From NCBI RefSeq assembly GCF_000970085.1, contig NZ_CP009506.1, forward strand, positions 4,650,001 through 4,714,000: 64,000 nt of DNA, in the 5' to 3' direction. Both the position numbers and the translations under genes were made by a program. The number at the start of each line of letters is the position of its first letter. Positions within the stretch are counted from its first letter, which is position 1. The notes beneath the pieces are model-generated. The model had not been told where the DNA came from, searched no databases, and saw only the letters and a program-made list of their open reading frames with translations. This document shows positions 43,520 to 53,255 of the stretch, one piece after another. Source of the DNA: Methanosarcina siciliae T4/M. Its GTDB lineage: Archaea > Halobacteriota > Methanosarcinia > Methanosarcinales > Methanosarcinaceae.

Positions 43520-45445
43520 ATGGGAACCATAAAAGTGTATAAAGATAAGCTTACTGGAAATCTTGACACGATTCTCAGTGTAATGGGATTCACCTTAGGT
43601 ATGTTTATTGTTTCATTATATTACCTGATTAATTTAAACCAGAAGGACATCGGAACTGCCGTTCTTTCTGCCTGCTTAATATACTTGTTATTCAGAAAAA
43701 AATTTAAAAGTGAGGCCCCCGTTTCCTCTGAAAAAGACAGGTTAAAAAATGGACTTAATCTTTCCTTTTATCTCGTGTTTCTGATAAGTGTGCTCGTATA
43801 CAGCATGAACCTGTATTACAGACCGATATCTTATTTTATACTGATATGCACACTTGCAGCAATCATAGCCTCGGAAATCCTGTATGTAAGAAAAGGAGAC
43901 AAGGTAGCTCCAATACTGCTGCAGATATTCCTTCTTTCAATCCTTATAAGAGCCGGGATTTATTATAATTTCCCGAGCCTCATGGGTTATGACGCTTATT
44001 TCCATGCAGGCATGGCAAAACAAATTACTGAGACAGGAGCCGTTCCTCCGATTGAGATCAGCAATAAATATTTCTATTACCCACTTGCCCACATTTTTGT
44101 CTCTATAACCCAGTTGATGGGTGGGCTGGACATCAAGGACAGCTTCTTTTATTCTATAGGATTTGCCGATATTTTCAGCACGGCAGGGATTTACCTTATC
44201 GGAAAGAAACTCGAAGGTCCTCAGACAGGATTGCTTGCAGCATTATTGATAAACCTGAATAATCACAATATCGTTAGCGGGATTACAAATATAACCCCGG
44301 GTTCCCTGGTTCTCTGCTACTTCATAATTATCCTCTATGCAATCTTTAGCGAAAAGCCAGGTTTGACGCAGACTGGACTTCTTCTCATGGTTACTATTCT
44401 GATAGTGCTGACCCACCAGTTAACTACTTTTGTGGTTCTTCTGGCAATAATTTCGATCATAGTGGGAAAAATCCTGCACAAACACCTTTATGAGAGTTTA
44501 CCCACTACAACGGTCAGTTTTAATTACATCCTCTTTTTTGTGATTTGTCTGCAAACCTACTGGATGTTTACATATGTAACTCCTGGAACCTCCTTTTTTG
44601 AGATGATCTTCAGACCTCTTATAAACGTACTTCAGGCCGGCTCCAGTTACTCAAGCGATGAACTTATCGTAGGAACTACAAGCGTGCAGAACTCAATGGA
44701 AACACTGATACTTCACATAAGTTACCTCGCCCTGCCTTTCTTTGCAATAGGAGGGGTCCTGGCATGGTTTTCCCGCAGGGACGCCGAAAAAATAGATAAG
44801 TTTTCAATTGCCCTGGTTGTTGTAATTCTTTATAGCTTTGCATACGGAATTCCTTTACTGGGCATGAGAAATTTCCTTACAAGCAGGTGGTTTCCTCTTA
44901 TAGCAGTGTTTCTGGTGCTGGTAGCTGCCTCATATATGTTGAAGCTGGTAAGCCTATTTAACTCCAAAAAAGCAAAAATTTCCGCAATTTTCATAATAAT
45001 GTTGTTCTTCTCATTCGTAATGGTCACTACACCGGGAATTAATAAAGACAACCCTCTTGTAGGAAAAGAGACAACTGTAAGGAACCAGTTTAAGAACATT
45101 GAAATCCAGCCTGTGAAAACACTATCTGCAGTGTATTCAGGAAACATTTTGATGGATGCCCCCTATGACAGCTGTCTTTTTTATCGAGACCCGGGATACA
45201 ATGTGGATAACGCAACATACTTCAATACGAACCAGGTCGAGTCGGGAGAGATCAGCAGCGAGCATCTGGTATTGCTAAGAAGAGCAACCCTTTGGGAACC
45301 AATATCCATAAATGATCCGGATAGATACGGGGTAAACATAATCAAGCCGTTACCAGCAGAGTTCTTCAACAATTTCGAGGCTCCGGAGTATGCACTGATA
45401 TATGACAATTCAGATGTACTGGCCTACATAAAAGAAAGTAAATAA
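43520..45445 (+). CDS. Polytopic membrane protein, GT-C/polymerase-like
   Basis: This 641-residue protein has about thirteen hydrophobic helices and a C-terminal soluble part (LMDAPYDSCLFYRDPGYNVD). An acidic/aromatic loop (NFPSLMGYDAYFHAGMAKQI) after the early helices resembles GT-C enzymes that use lipid-phosphate sugars, where an Asp-containing loop is catalytic. It is distantly similar in plan to the proteins at 29584 and 62914. The frame opens at 43463, but a TATA box (ACTATATAATCC, ~43481-43492) lies inside that extension, and the ATG at 43520 gives MGTIKVYKDKLTG. I therefore start there. It precedes the flippase gene by about 100 bases in the same direction. It may polymerise or transfer glycan units. 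Confidence 0.78.
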   Translation: MGTIKVYKDKLTGNLDTILSVMGFTLGMFIVSLYYLINLNQKDIGTAVLSACLIYLLFRKKFKSEAPVSSEKDRLKNGLNLSFYLVFLISVLVYSMNLYYRPISYFILICTLAAIIASEILYVRKGDKVAPILLQIFLLSILIRAGIYYNFPSLMGYDAYFHAGMAKQITETGAVPPIEISNKYFYYPLAHIFVSITQLMGGLDIKDSFFYSIGFADIFSTAGIYLIGKKLEGPQTGLLAALLINLNNHNIVSGITNITPGSLVLCYFIIILYAIFSEKPGLTQTGLLLMVTILIVLTHQLTTFVVLLAIISIIVGKILHKHLYESLPTTTVSFNYILFFVICLQTYWMFTYVTPGTSFFEMIFRPLINVLQAGSSYSSDELIVGTTSVQNSMETLILHISYLALPFFAIGGVLAWFSRRDAEKIDKFSIALVVVILYSFAYGIPLLGMRNFLTSRWFPLIAVFLVLVAASYMLKLVSLFNSKKAKISAIFIIMLFFSFVMVTTPGINKDNPLVGKETTVRNQFKNIEIQPVKTLSAVYSGNILMDAPYDSCLFYRDPGYNVDNATYFNTNQVESGEISSEHLVLLRRATLWEPISINDPDRYGVNIIKPLPAEFFNNFEAPEYALIYDNSDVLAYIKESK

Positions 45446-45551
45446 ATAAAAAAATAAAAATTCATTGGAAACTATTATATAAATCGCCAGTGTGGAAACC
45501 CCTTATCTACGACAAAAAACAGAATTAATATATTTTAAAGTTGGGAACCCA

Positions 45552-47012
45552 ATGTCGAACTTTATCACGAACGTACTAAAACTTGTTTCCGGAAGTGTTA
45601 CTGCACAGGTTCTGGGCATAATTCTCATACCCATAATCACAAGAATTTATAATCCGGATGATTTTGGAATTTTTCAGCTTTTCATTTCATTATCAGGCAT
45701 ACTTGTGATTGTTTCTACTTTCTCGTATCAACTTGCGATTATGCTGCCAAAGACAGAGGAAGATGCTGCAAATGTCACTGCCCTGTGTATTGTACTGGTG
45801 ACTTTTGTATCCTTACTGACAGGAATAGGGATTTGGCTAATTCCAGATAATGTCGACAACATTTTCAACACCCCCGGAATTTCAAGATACCTGCCACTCC
45901 TTCCGTTAATAATATTCCTTAATGGCATCTTTTTTGTGCAAAATTACTGGCTTTCAAGAAAAACTCGTTTCGGAGTCATTGCAGGGTCCAGAGTTTCGAA
46001 CACCTTAACGTCAAAGTTAGTTCAAATAGGATTTGCGACATGGATTATTACCCCATTAGGCCTGATTGGCGGATTCATTACAGGGTATGCATTTGCAGAC
46101 CTTATTATGCTTAAGGGCATAAAAAAAGATATTAAGATTTTCAAACAGGTCTCAATTAAAAGAATGAAAGAAGTGGCCATCCGGTACAAAAAATTTCCGT
46201 TATTCAGCTCCTGGTCATCGATCGCAAACACTATTTCTCCCCAGGTTCCTGCTTTTTTGCTTGCATACTTTTACAGTACATCAGTTGTGGGGCATTTCTC
46301 ACTTGCAAACCAGGTAGTAAACCTGCCTATGGGAATTGTCGGCACAGCTATAGGCCAGGTCTTTTTCCAGAAAGTAAGTGAGGTTAAGAACGGGAATGTG
46401 GAAGGAGACATGAAGACTATAGTTGAGGAGGTTTACAAAAAGCTGATTTCAATAGGAATCTTCCCCATGATACTCCTGGTGATCCTCGGAGAGCAGATTT
46501 TCGTATTTGCTTTTGGAGAAAACTGGGGTATTTCAGGCACATACGTAAGAATCCTTGTGCCCTGGATCTTCCTGGTCTTTCTTTCCTCTCCAATCTCAAC
46601 TCTATATAACATATTTGAGAAACAGAAAGTATGGCTCACCTTCAGCATAGTCCTCCTTGCCTCAAGGATATTAGCCCTGATAATAGGAGGAACTCACGGA
46701 GACCCTGAATTCGCTCTTGCCCTGTATAGCTTTACAGGAATAGTGTTCTGGCTCTGGAACAACGCATACCTGCTGGGGCTTGTAGGAATTAGCAAGAAAG
46801 AAAGCGTAGAAATTCTTGTAAAATATACAACAATAGGCATTATAATATCTATCCCGTTAATTTTGATAGAATTGATTTCTACAAGCTTTTACCTGATAAT
46901 ATTTACAGCCGTGGTTATGACGGTTATCTATTACGCAATAACTCTTCATGAAGATCCCATGTTCAGAAAAATGTTCTCAACTTTACTTGTAAACGTAAGA
47001 AATAGGAACTGA
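45552..47012 (+). CDS. Wzx-like polysaccharide flippase
   Basis: This 486-residue membrane protein belongs to the MOP/polysaccharide transporter group that flips lipid-linked glycan units. It has about twelve to fourteen helices. The N-terminal pattern FITNVLKLVSGSVTAQVLGI, then ITRIYNPDDFGIFQLF is characteristic of the family. The frame opens at 45492; however, a TATA box (ATTATATAAATC, ~45475) predicts transcription start after that point, and the ATG at 45552 begins MSNFITNVLK, the family N-terminus. It follows the polytopic protein gene in the same direction. A second flippase is encoded at 56845, so the island may export two glycans. Confidence 0.88.
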   Translation: MSNFITNVLKLVSGSVTAQVLGIILIPIITRIYNPDDFGIFQLFISLSGILVIVSTFSYQLAIMLPKTEEDAANVTALCIVLVTFVSLLTGIGIWLIPDNVDNIFNTPGISRYLPLLPLIIFLNGIFFVQNYWLSRKTRFGVIAGSRVSNTLTSKLVQIGFATWIITPLGLIGGFITGYAFADLIMLKGIKKDIKIFKQVSIKRMKEVAIRYKKFPLFSSWSSIANTISPQVPAFLLAYFYSTSVVGHFSLANQVVNLPMGIVGTAIGQVFFQKVSEVKNGNVEGDMKTIVEEVYKKLISIGIFPMILLVILGEQIFVFAFGENWGISGTYVRILVPWIFLVFLSSPISTLYNIFEKQKVWLTFSIVLLASRILALIIGGTHGDPEFALALYSFTGIVFWLWNNAYLLGLVGISKKESVEILVKYTTIGIIISIPLILIELISTSFYLIIFTAVVMTVIYYAITLHEDPMFRKMFSTLLVNVRNRN

Positions 47013-47119
47013 GAAGGAAGATTAAACTTCGCCTCAGGAAATAAGCTTATTTAGAAGTTAACCATCTTAAGAATCAATTCCAAAAGTTTTAAAAAAATTG
47101 TTTTGAGAAAAACAAAATA

Positions 47120-48022
47120 TGGAAGATCCGAAAATTATAGGAGGGCATTGGAGCCCATTCTACCAAAGTAAGCAGGGTTTAGAGCTGAAGTCCAGGTAAT
47201 CGTGCATTTCTACCATAGAGGTTCAGATGGGCGGCAACGGCTCCTCCTTCAGAGCTTCCGAGACAAACATGTAACCAACATCTTTCTCCCGGATTAATTT
47301 GAACACCTTTCAAAGAACTGAATTGGCAGAGGGGGGTTCCAGTTTCTGTTTCTCATAGACCAGAGTAAGCAGGCGGTAATAAGTTTCAGGGTCGTTTGAG
47401 AATCTCGATTTAAGCCCGCCTCACCTGCACTTTTAAGTTCCCTCCGGATTTCCCACCCCTACAGACAAAAGTCCTTACATCCTACAGGTTGAAGACCCTA
47501 TTTGCAGCATACCTTTAAACTCACATTTCGACCCCCTCCCAAAAAACACAACTTATTTTTTTTATTCGCACAGTCCATTGCTAATTTTGCCTTTACATTT
47601 CTATTAATTACCCAATATTCACTATATTTATTCAGAGGTATCTATTTTTTTATTTTATTTTCTAAATTTGAACTGGATTTTTTTGAACATTGTGGGATTC
47701 AAGCCAAAATCATTGATTTTGTTGAGCATGTTTTACGGCAGATTCAATAAGTTTATCCAGTTGTTGCAAAAATCACCTTATTTTTGAAAGGGGGGTCGAA
47801 ATGTGAGTTTAAAGTTCTTAATGAAAAGAGGACATCTGCTCCGCCCACAAGTTCACCATTTCTGAAACAACCATAAATCTTAAAGTCTCTGGAAAGGGTA
47901 CCCCTGCAGATTCTCAGCCAATCACCTGTGTGAAAGAGCATACCTGGTTGAGAATTTTCCACAAGCAGATCCCAGTCTTTGTATTCAGACGGCGCTGATT
48001 CCCTGACTTCAATTTCTTCCAT
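47120..48022 (-). pseudogene. Decayed FemAB/GNAT-like transferase
   Basis: The minus strand from 48022 encodes the intact N-terminus of a FemAB-like acyltransferase (WDLLVENSQPGMLFHTGDWL, FRNGELVGGADVLFSLRTL). A 300-bp MITE is inserted at 47514-47813. Beyond it the coding remains in several frames: WEIRRELKSAGEAGL, then SNDPETYYRLLTLVYEKQKL and further FemAB-like pieces to about 47120. At least three frameshifts or stops separate them. FemAB-like proteins in surface glycan loci add amino acids or acyl groups. It lies between the flippase and a GT4 gene. Confidence 0.75.
47514..47813. mobile_element. 300-bp MITE with perfect inverted ends
   Basis: The two ends are perfect inverted copies of each other over 23 bases (47514-47536 and 47791-47813), containing CTCACATTTCGACCCCC. 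The outermost TTTAAA is itself palindromic and could be the duplicated target site, leaving 17-bp inverted repeats. The interior is AT-rich and has no transposase. An 82-codon open frame inside (47502-47750) is not a gene. Confidence 0.85.
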
Positions 48023-48084
48023 TTTAAATCCCTATAGACAATAATGTGTTCTATGATCAATTATAGAAGTAGAATTTTGGGCAT

Positions 48085-49299
48085 TCAGTCCCTGAGACCT
48101 GATTTGCAGACTCTGTCTACCTGTTTCGCAACACTGTACCAGCTGTAATTTTCAGTAACATAACTTAAACCTTTTAAGCCTATTTTTTCCCTTGATTCCC
48201 GATTTTCAAGTAGCTTTGAGATAGCTTCTGCAAGAGCTTCCGGGTTTTCCGGAGGAACAGGAATTCCTCCTCCCGAAGCCTCAAGTACATCAGCAACCCC
48301 GCTAATCGCACTTGCAATAACTGGCTTCCCGCAAGCCATATATTCATATAATTTTAGAGGGGAAAGCCCTATTTTTGCATTCCTCGCCAGTATAAAGGGA
48401 GCAGCACAGATATCACTTGCATTGATATACACAGGTACCTGATCATAGGCAACCACACCTGTAAAAACGAACCTGTCTGTAACCCCCAGTTCTCCTGAGA
48501 GGTTGAGCAACTCGTCCTTCATAACCCCGTCACCGACAATAAGAAAACGGCATTCCGGGTATCTGTCAAGTATTGAAGGAACCGCCTTTACCAGATATTC
48601 GACTCCCTGCCAGGGAGCAAGGTTTCCTACAAAACATACATAAGGAATTTCCGGGTCAAGCCCGAGCTCTTTTCTGCATGTAGCCTGTTCAAGCGGTTGG
48701 AAGAGAGAGGTGTTTGCTCCGTTAGGGATCACAGTTATTTTTTCTCCAGGAATGTTATAAGCACTCTCAAGATTCGCTTTTATTCCCGGAGTCACTGCAA
48801 TTATCCTATCCGAAAGCCTGAGAGCTTTTTTCAGAACCGAGATATTTAACCTGGATTTTGCGGAAGAAAAATGCCTGGATAAATTTACCGTTTTTCCTTT
48901 CTGCAAGACTTTCTCTTCGTCACATCTGGATTTGATAAGGCTGCCTTCATCTTCCGGGATCCCGTTTAATTCATAAACCAGAGTTTTAAACCTGCTTTTG
49001 CAAAATAGCCCGGCAAGAAAACCGAAATTCGGATTTCTTGTATACAGAACATCAAAAGTTTCGGAACCGACTAGCCCGGCAGAACTCCGGAAATAATTTA
49101 TTGTAAGGGTAAGCAGGCTTCCAGGACGTATATAATGGCAGCGGATATTGCCCAGATGAGAAAGAGTGGAACTATCCGTAGTGAAGATATGGATTTCATT
49201 ATCCATCTTTGCAAGGTTACTTACAAGTTCATGCCTGTGTATAAGGGATCCGTCAGCCAGGTAAAGGGGCCACACTATATCCAGAAAGAGCAACTTCAT
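48085..49299 (-). CDS. GT4-family glycosyltransferase
   Basis: This 404-residue enzyme has the two-lobe GT-B fold of family GT4. The N-terminal lobe begins MKLLFLDIVWPLYLADGS. The C-terminal lobe contains VCFVGNLAPWQGVEYLVKA, FLIVGDG, and the diagnostic GLSPLKLYEYMACGKPVIA (the E-x7-E region contacting the nucleotide sugar). It is cytoplasmic or peripheral. A strong AAGGTGG precedes the ATG. The next gene upstream on the same strand (a GT2 enzyme) ends 44 bases before it, so they form one transcription unit with the deacetylase and DUF354 genes. It transfers a sugar during glycan assembly; donor unknown. Confidence 0.9.
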   Translation of the reverse strand: MKLLFLDIVWPLYLADGSLIHRHELVSNLAKMDNEIHIFTTDSSTLSHLGNIRCHYIRPGSLLTLTINYFRSSAGLVGSETFDVLYTRNPNFGFLAGLFCKSRFKTLVYELNGIPEDEGSLIKSRCDEEKVLQKGKTVNLSRHFSSAKSRLNISVLKKALRLSDRIIAVTPGIKANLESAYNIPGEKITVIPNGANTSLFQPLEQATCRKELGLDPEIPYVCFVGNLAPWQGVEYLVKAVPSILDRYPECRFLIVGDGVMKDELLNLSGELGVTDRFVFTGVVAYDQVPVYINASDICAAPFILARNAKIGLSPLKLYEYMACGKPVIASAISGVADVLEASGGGIPVPPENPEALAEAISKLLENRESREKIGLKGLSYVTENYSWYSVAKQVDRVCKSGLRD

Positions 49300-49343
49300 A
49301 TTACCACCTTAATCCAACGTTCCATCAAAATATGTTAGCATGT

Positions 49344-50270
49344 TCACCGCTCTCCCTGCTTGGCATCTGTAGAGTTGCGGCTTAAAATTCCCGAAATCCG
49401 GGAAAACAACAGACCCAGATTTTGTTTTCTATAGTAAGCCCTTATTTCCGTATCCCTGATTTTGTTCTCCTTCTTAACGGCTGAATTGAAATATCCATAG
49501 AGGTATGCAATTCCTGTGTAATATGGAGACTTGAAAGAAAAATAAAGCGTATTAAACAGAACCATAGATAAACTTTTATCTACGTAATAAGCCATCCAGC
49601 CATTTTTAACGTATCCCTTCCATAGCCCCTCTCCTGATCCCGTCTTTCGTTTCTGGATTTCGACAACATCTATATACTGCCTGAGCTGCCAGCCCCGAAG
49701 AAGAGCTTTAGTATTGGAAATGGAATCCGGGGAAGGTTCCACCTGATAACCTTCGGTTTCGAGAAAACAGGACTTTCTCCAGAGCCTTCCTGTGCCGCGG
49801 GGCAGATTTTTATCGGATACTTCTCGTGAAAGCTTGCCGCCGAAATCATAGTAAACCCCTCCGCTTGCAATCCCGAGAGAAGAATCCTTTTCAAATTCAC
49901 CCATTAATTTCCCGAAGTAGTTTTCTTCGAGTACGGTGTCGGCATCAAGGAGCCCTATGTAATCACACTCAATGCCATTTTCCCTACTGTATTCCAGTGC
50001 ATAATCAAATCCCTGTTTGCAGACGTAGCTATAGTGAAAGGTTATGTCCCTTGGCTTTGGAGGGAGCCTTATGCTTCGAATCCAGGAGTATCTTGCCTTC
50101 AAACCTTCAAGAATGTAGGGAGTTCCATCCGTACTCCCATCGTCCACTATGATCCATAGTACAGGTGTTACTTTCTGCCCCGTTACGGATTCGGAAACGT
50201 CAGGCAGGTTATCCTCTTCATTTCTTGCAGGCGTAATCAACAGGTATTTCCTTTTAGACTCGGGATTCAT
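49344..50270 (-). CDS. GT2-family glycosyltransferase
   Basis: This 308-residue GT-A enzyme has TPARNEEDNL, IIVDDGSTDGTP and GLLDADTVLE, the last giving the DxD metal site. The C-terminal ~60 residues lack clear membrane helices, though a mildly hydrophobic stretch (SLSMVLFNTLYFSF) is present and could bind the membrane. GGTGGGAG lies just before the ATG. Its 5' end overlaps the deacetylase-like gene by 17 bases, indicating translational coupling. It is part of a minus-strand run of four genes (DUF354, deacetylase, GT2, GT4), which probably builds one glycan unit. Confidence 0.9.
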   Translation of the reverse strand: MNPESKRKYLLITPARNEEDNLPDVSESVTGQKVTPVLWIIVDDGSTDGTPYILEGLKARYSWIRSIRLPPKPRDITFHYSYVCKQGFDYALEYSRENGIECDYIGLLDADTVLEENYFGKLMGEFEKDSSLGIASGGVYYDFGGKLSREVSDKNLPRGTGRLWRKSCFLETEGYQVEPSPDSISNTKALLRGWQLRQYIDVVEIQKRKTGSGEGLWKGYVKNGWMAYYVDKSLSMVLFNTLYFSFKSPYYTGIAYLYGYFNSAVKKENKIRDTEIRAYYRKQNLGLLFSRISGILSRNSTDAKQGER

Positions 50271-51309
50271 TCTCCCACCACCTGTAAATCTCTTCTCCGC
50301 TTGTCATCCATGCCCCTTTTTCAGAGCAGTACTGCAGCGCTTTTTCATAGAGTTTGATCCAGTCTTTTCGGAAACTGCACCCGAAAACGAAATTATGCCA
50401 CAGCAGGGTAATTACCCCATTGAACCTTGCTGTCGTATCTATAAGATCCTTTGTACATTTCCAGGCTTCCTCAAAAGATCCGAAAGCCTTGAAAAGAGCA
50501 ACATCCATTACAGTAAGCGGAATTTCCAGTATGCCTATCTCCCTGCCTTCCGTGAGATTATATGGTCTGAAAGGATGGCACATACCATTCCTGAAGCCGA
50601 TCGAATCACTGAATCCGAAAGTTGAATCATATCCGAACCCTGCATCCGCAAGCATTTCCCATGTTTCGGGAGTTTTGAACCGGAGATAATGGTTGCGGAA
50701 ACCCAGAACTTTTTTACCCAGAATGGCTTCAAGCCTTTCTTTTTCACGTTTCAGCGCTCGGGAGTCATTATATGAATAATAGCCCCCATGTAAGCCGGCT
50801 TCCCATCCCCTATCGGAAATTTCTCCCAGAGAGCCTTCCAAGTCTTCGATATCATATCTGAACCTTTTTGGGTCCTTGCTGCTTGCAATGAAATAAAAAG
50901 AGGATTTTGCCCCGAAATCCTCTTCAAGATCCATGATTTCGGAAAAGTTAAGGTAAGGGGAATAACCGGCACCCCGGAATTTCCAGAGGAACTGAAATTC
51001 CAGACCCCGGAAATCCAGATTCTTCAGGCAGAAGGCCGAGGACAGAAGGCTGTGGGAAAGAGGAGGATAAATATCATCCATATCATGAGTCAAACACACA
51101 GCAAAGGTCCTGTTTTCCGGGAATTCAACTTTCATCCCGTGTTCTACCAGGTATCTGGAAACCTCAGGCTCGGAGGCTTTTTTCAAAAAAGATTCAGCGA
51201 AAAGAAAACGTCCGTGCTCATCAAGCTTTTCAGGGCAATATTCTTCTCTTCGGGAAAAAAGATCCCAGATTTTTGAGTTTTGCTTCAGTAAGTCATACAT
51301 AGCTCTCAT
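50254..51309 (-). CDS. Polysaccharide deacetylase-like protein
   Basis: This 351-residue protein has a NodB-like core: FAVCLTHDMDDIYPP (metal-binding Asp pair) near residue 70, SSFYFIASSKD, WEAGLHGGYYSY with the histidine motif, and FRNHYLRF. The first ~65 residues form an extra helical region (FLFAESFLKKASEPEVSRYLVE). It lacks a signal peptide, so it likely acts on lipid-linked or cytoplasmic intermediates. It overlaps the DUF354 gene at its start and the GT2 gene at its end, a tightly packed operon. A start at the second ATG (51300) is also possible. It differs from the DxEDW deacetylase at 32004. Confidence 0.85.
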   Translation of the reverse strand: MRAMYDLLKQNSKIWDLFSRREEYCPEKLDEHGRFLFAESFLKKASEPEVSRYLVEHGMKVEFPENRTFAVCLTHDMDDIYPPLSHSLLSSAFCLKNLDFRGLEFQFLWKFRGAGYSPYLNFSEIMDLEEDFGAKSSFYFIASSKDPKRFRYDIEDLEGSLGEISDRGWEAGLHGGYYSYNDSRALKREKERLEAILGKKVLGFRNHYLRFKTPETWEMLADAGFGYDSTFGFSDSIGFRNGMCHPFRPYNLTEGREIGILEIPLTVMDVALFKAFGSFEEAWKCTKDLIDTTARFNGVITLLWHNFVFGCSFRKDWIKLYEKALQYCSEKGAWMTSGEEIYRWWENESRV

Positions 51310-52366
51310 CCAAAACCACTGGCATGGAAACCCCTGACTTTTTACCAGGAAGACTTTCTATGAGCCCTACCATAAATTCGGTTACGTTAATTTTGTCCCT
51401 GAGCAGGGCGGCTCTCTTGAGGCCCCAGGTCTTCTTAAGTTCAGGGTCTTTGAGAAGTTCCAAAGCCTTTGCAAGGGCAGATTCCGACTCACTGTAATTG
51501 AAGAGCAAACCGTACTTTCCTTCGAGCTCCGAAAAGTTTCCCATAGTCCCTGCAAGGGAGGAAACATAAATAGACGGAGTGCCAAGAATTGCGCTTTCTA
51601 CAGCCATGGTTGCTCCTTCCCCCACGCATAGTGTGGCATAATAAAGAAGATCATGGATTTTTTCCGAGGGCACCCTGATCCTGTATCGTTCAAATTCTTC
51701 TGCCAGTTTCCCTTCCGAAGAAATGAAAACCTTCCCAAATTTTTCGAGTTCTTTAATAAGTGACAACTTATTATCGATTCCGTGCTGGCCTACATCATGA
51801 TGTGCACCCCACGAAATGAAGCGCATGATTACAAACGGTTCACCTTCCTCTACTCCGAGTTCCCGTAAAACATCAGGATTCGGAGAGAAGTAAGCGGGAT
51901 GGAGATATGCCAGTTCATGATAGCCGCTGTACTTGAGCTGTTTTTTTCCTGCATCCTTTTTAAAGGAAGTGGGCGTGCAAATGATATTGCAAAAAGGATA
52001 AGTCATTTTCTGGGCTATTTCTGCATGTTCGGTATCATTAAAAATGATGGATTTTTTTCCCAGTGCCCAGGCTACATGAGCAACCGGAGGAGAGAGAATA
52101 CCCGTAATGACGTCCGGATTAAACTGGCGAGCAATATTATAAAGTTTAGACTCTCTTACGAACCACTCTTCAAACAGGTGTATCTTGCCCGACCTGACCT
52201 TGCTTAAAACTGTATGGGGGATTTTATAGGCATCTAATAACTCTATTACAACGTCTTTATCCCTTGAGACAACCATTACCTGGTGTCCTTTTTTTTCAAG
52301 ACTCCATATAGTATTTTTAAAAAAATGAACGTGCGCCGGATGCCCTATATCAACAATGACCCTCAA
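51293..52366 (-). CDS. DUF354 family protein
   Basis: This 357-residue protein belongs to DUF354, a family with a GT-B-like fold found in archaeal and bacterial surface glycan loci. It begins with the hallmark RVIVDIGHPAHVHFFKN and includes GHQVMVVSRDKD, VGEGATMAVESAILGTPSIYV (nucleotide-sugar binding-like) and YGLLFNYSESE. The frame opens at GTG 52375, but GGGAGTGA covers that codon, and the TTG at 52366 is correctly spaced and gives the family N-terminus. It is the first gene of a four-gene minus-strand operon. It is probably a glycosyltransferase or epimerase-like enzyme; activity has not been established for the family. Confidence 0.85.
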   Translation of the reverse strand: MRVIVDIGHPAHVHFFKNTIWSLEKKGHQVMVVSRDKDVVIELLDAYKIPHTVLSKVRSGKIHLFEEWFVRESKLYNIARQFNPDVITGILSPPVAHVAWALGKKSIIFNDTEHAEIAQKMTYPFCNIICTPTSFKKDAGKKQLKYSGYHELAYLHPAYFSPNPDVLRELGVEEGEPFVIMRFISWGAHHDVGQHGIDNKLSLIKELEKFGKVFISSEGKLAEEFERYRIRVPSEKIHDLLYYATLCVGEGATMAVESAILGTPSIYVSSLAGTMGNFSELEGKYGLLFNYSESESALAKALELLKDPELKKTWGLKRAALLRDKINVTEFMVGLIESLPGKKSGVSMPVVLDESYV

Positions 52367-52964
52367 GATTTTCACTCCCTAACTGGTCCCACATTTTGAT
52401 TCCACGAATTGAGGAAACCGGACAATTTTCTTACTGGAAGGCAGCCGTAAAAAGGAAAGCAGGAAACGATTTAAATGCCAAACCCGGAAACCGATAAGGC
52501 GAGATATTTTCGAGAAATCAGGGAGTCTTCTACTTCACATTTACTTGATTAATCAGAGAAGCATTCAATATACCCTGGTTCTTCCTAAATCCCTTTTTTC
52601 GAACCCTACTTGCGGATTCAATGTCCCTTAAATTTCCCCTGAGCTGACAACAGGATGATGGCAACACCGACCCCCCCCGGCTATATCCAACCCCATTACA
52701 GCGCCTCCTTAAATTTAAACTTTTGATTCTGATAGGATCACTAACAAACACTATTATGGTTAGAAGATAAATAGTTCAAGAATAAATAGTTTTGGAAAGT
52801 AAGATTCTGAACTAAATTCTGTAAGGAACTAAAAACACAGATAATCCTGATTATTCTATTTTTACAAACGAAAAAAATGGTATATTATTACCTCAGAGAT
52901 TTCAGAAGAGAGACTTCTTAAGACGAATCGAAGGAAATATTTAAAAATGAAGAAATTTTATGAG
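52367..52964. other. Intergenic with a poly-G micro-ORF
   Basis: Mostly non-coding. On the minus strand, GGAGG precedes an ATG at 52696 followed by a run of eight G. Skipping one G gives a 25-codon hydrophobic peptide, MGLDIAGGVGVAIILLSAQG and five more residues, ending at 52618. As written the frame is broken. A 73-codon open frame at 52530-52751 is not supported. Confidence 0.4.
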
Positions 52965-53255
52965 TTATGGAGATAGCCCCGTAAAAATAATTTCCAGGCC
53001 TGCAAAGAGAAAAGTGGCAACAAAACAGATCAACAGAGGATATATCCCCATATCAATGGAATCTATCGAAAAATTATCTTCTTTTCTGGAAACCAGGAGC
53101 GTTTCCTTCAGCCCCAGAAGAACGATCAGTCCCAGAACCGTTATCCTGTAATATTCAGGAATTCCAAAATCCGTATAAATAAAACAGATGCCTGAACCGG
53201 GAAAACTATTTCCCAGAGCAAGCTTTTCCGTACCCAGAATTAACATTGAAAGCAC
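52965..53255 (-). CDS. Small membrane protein
   Basis: This 96-residue protein has two clear hydrophobic segments, YRITVLGLIVLLGLKETLLV and GIYPLLICFVATFLFAGLEI, separated by a charged loop (SRKEDNFSIDSID). I do not recognise a named family. A strong GGGGGA lies just before the GTG start at 53255; an ATG at 53246 is the alternative. Codon use and the ribosome binding site argue that it is real. It lies between the DUF354 operon and the UDP-sugar dehydrogenase gene, divergent from the latter. It may be a small membrane subunit of the glycan apparatus, but that is only from location. Confidence 0.65.
   Translation of the reverse strand: MLSMLILGTEKLALGNSFPGSGICFIYTDFGIPEYYRITVLGLIVLLGLKETLLVSRKEDNFSIDSIDMGIYPLLICFVATFLFAGLEIIFTGLSP

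Noticed and set aside
47502..47750. 82-codon frame inside the MITE
   Set aside because: It lies within a non-autonomous element and shows no transposase motif.
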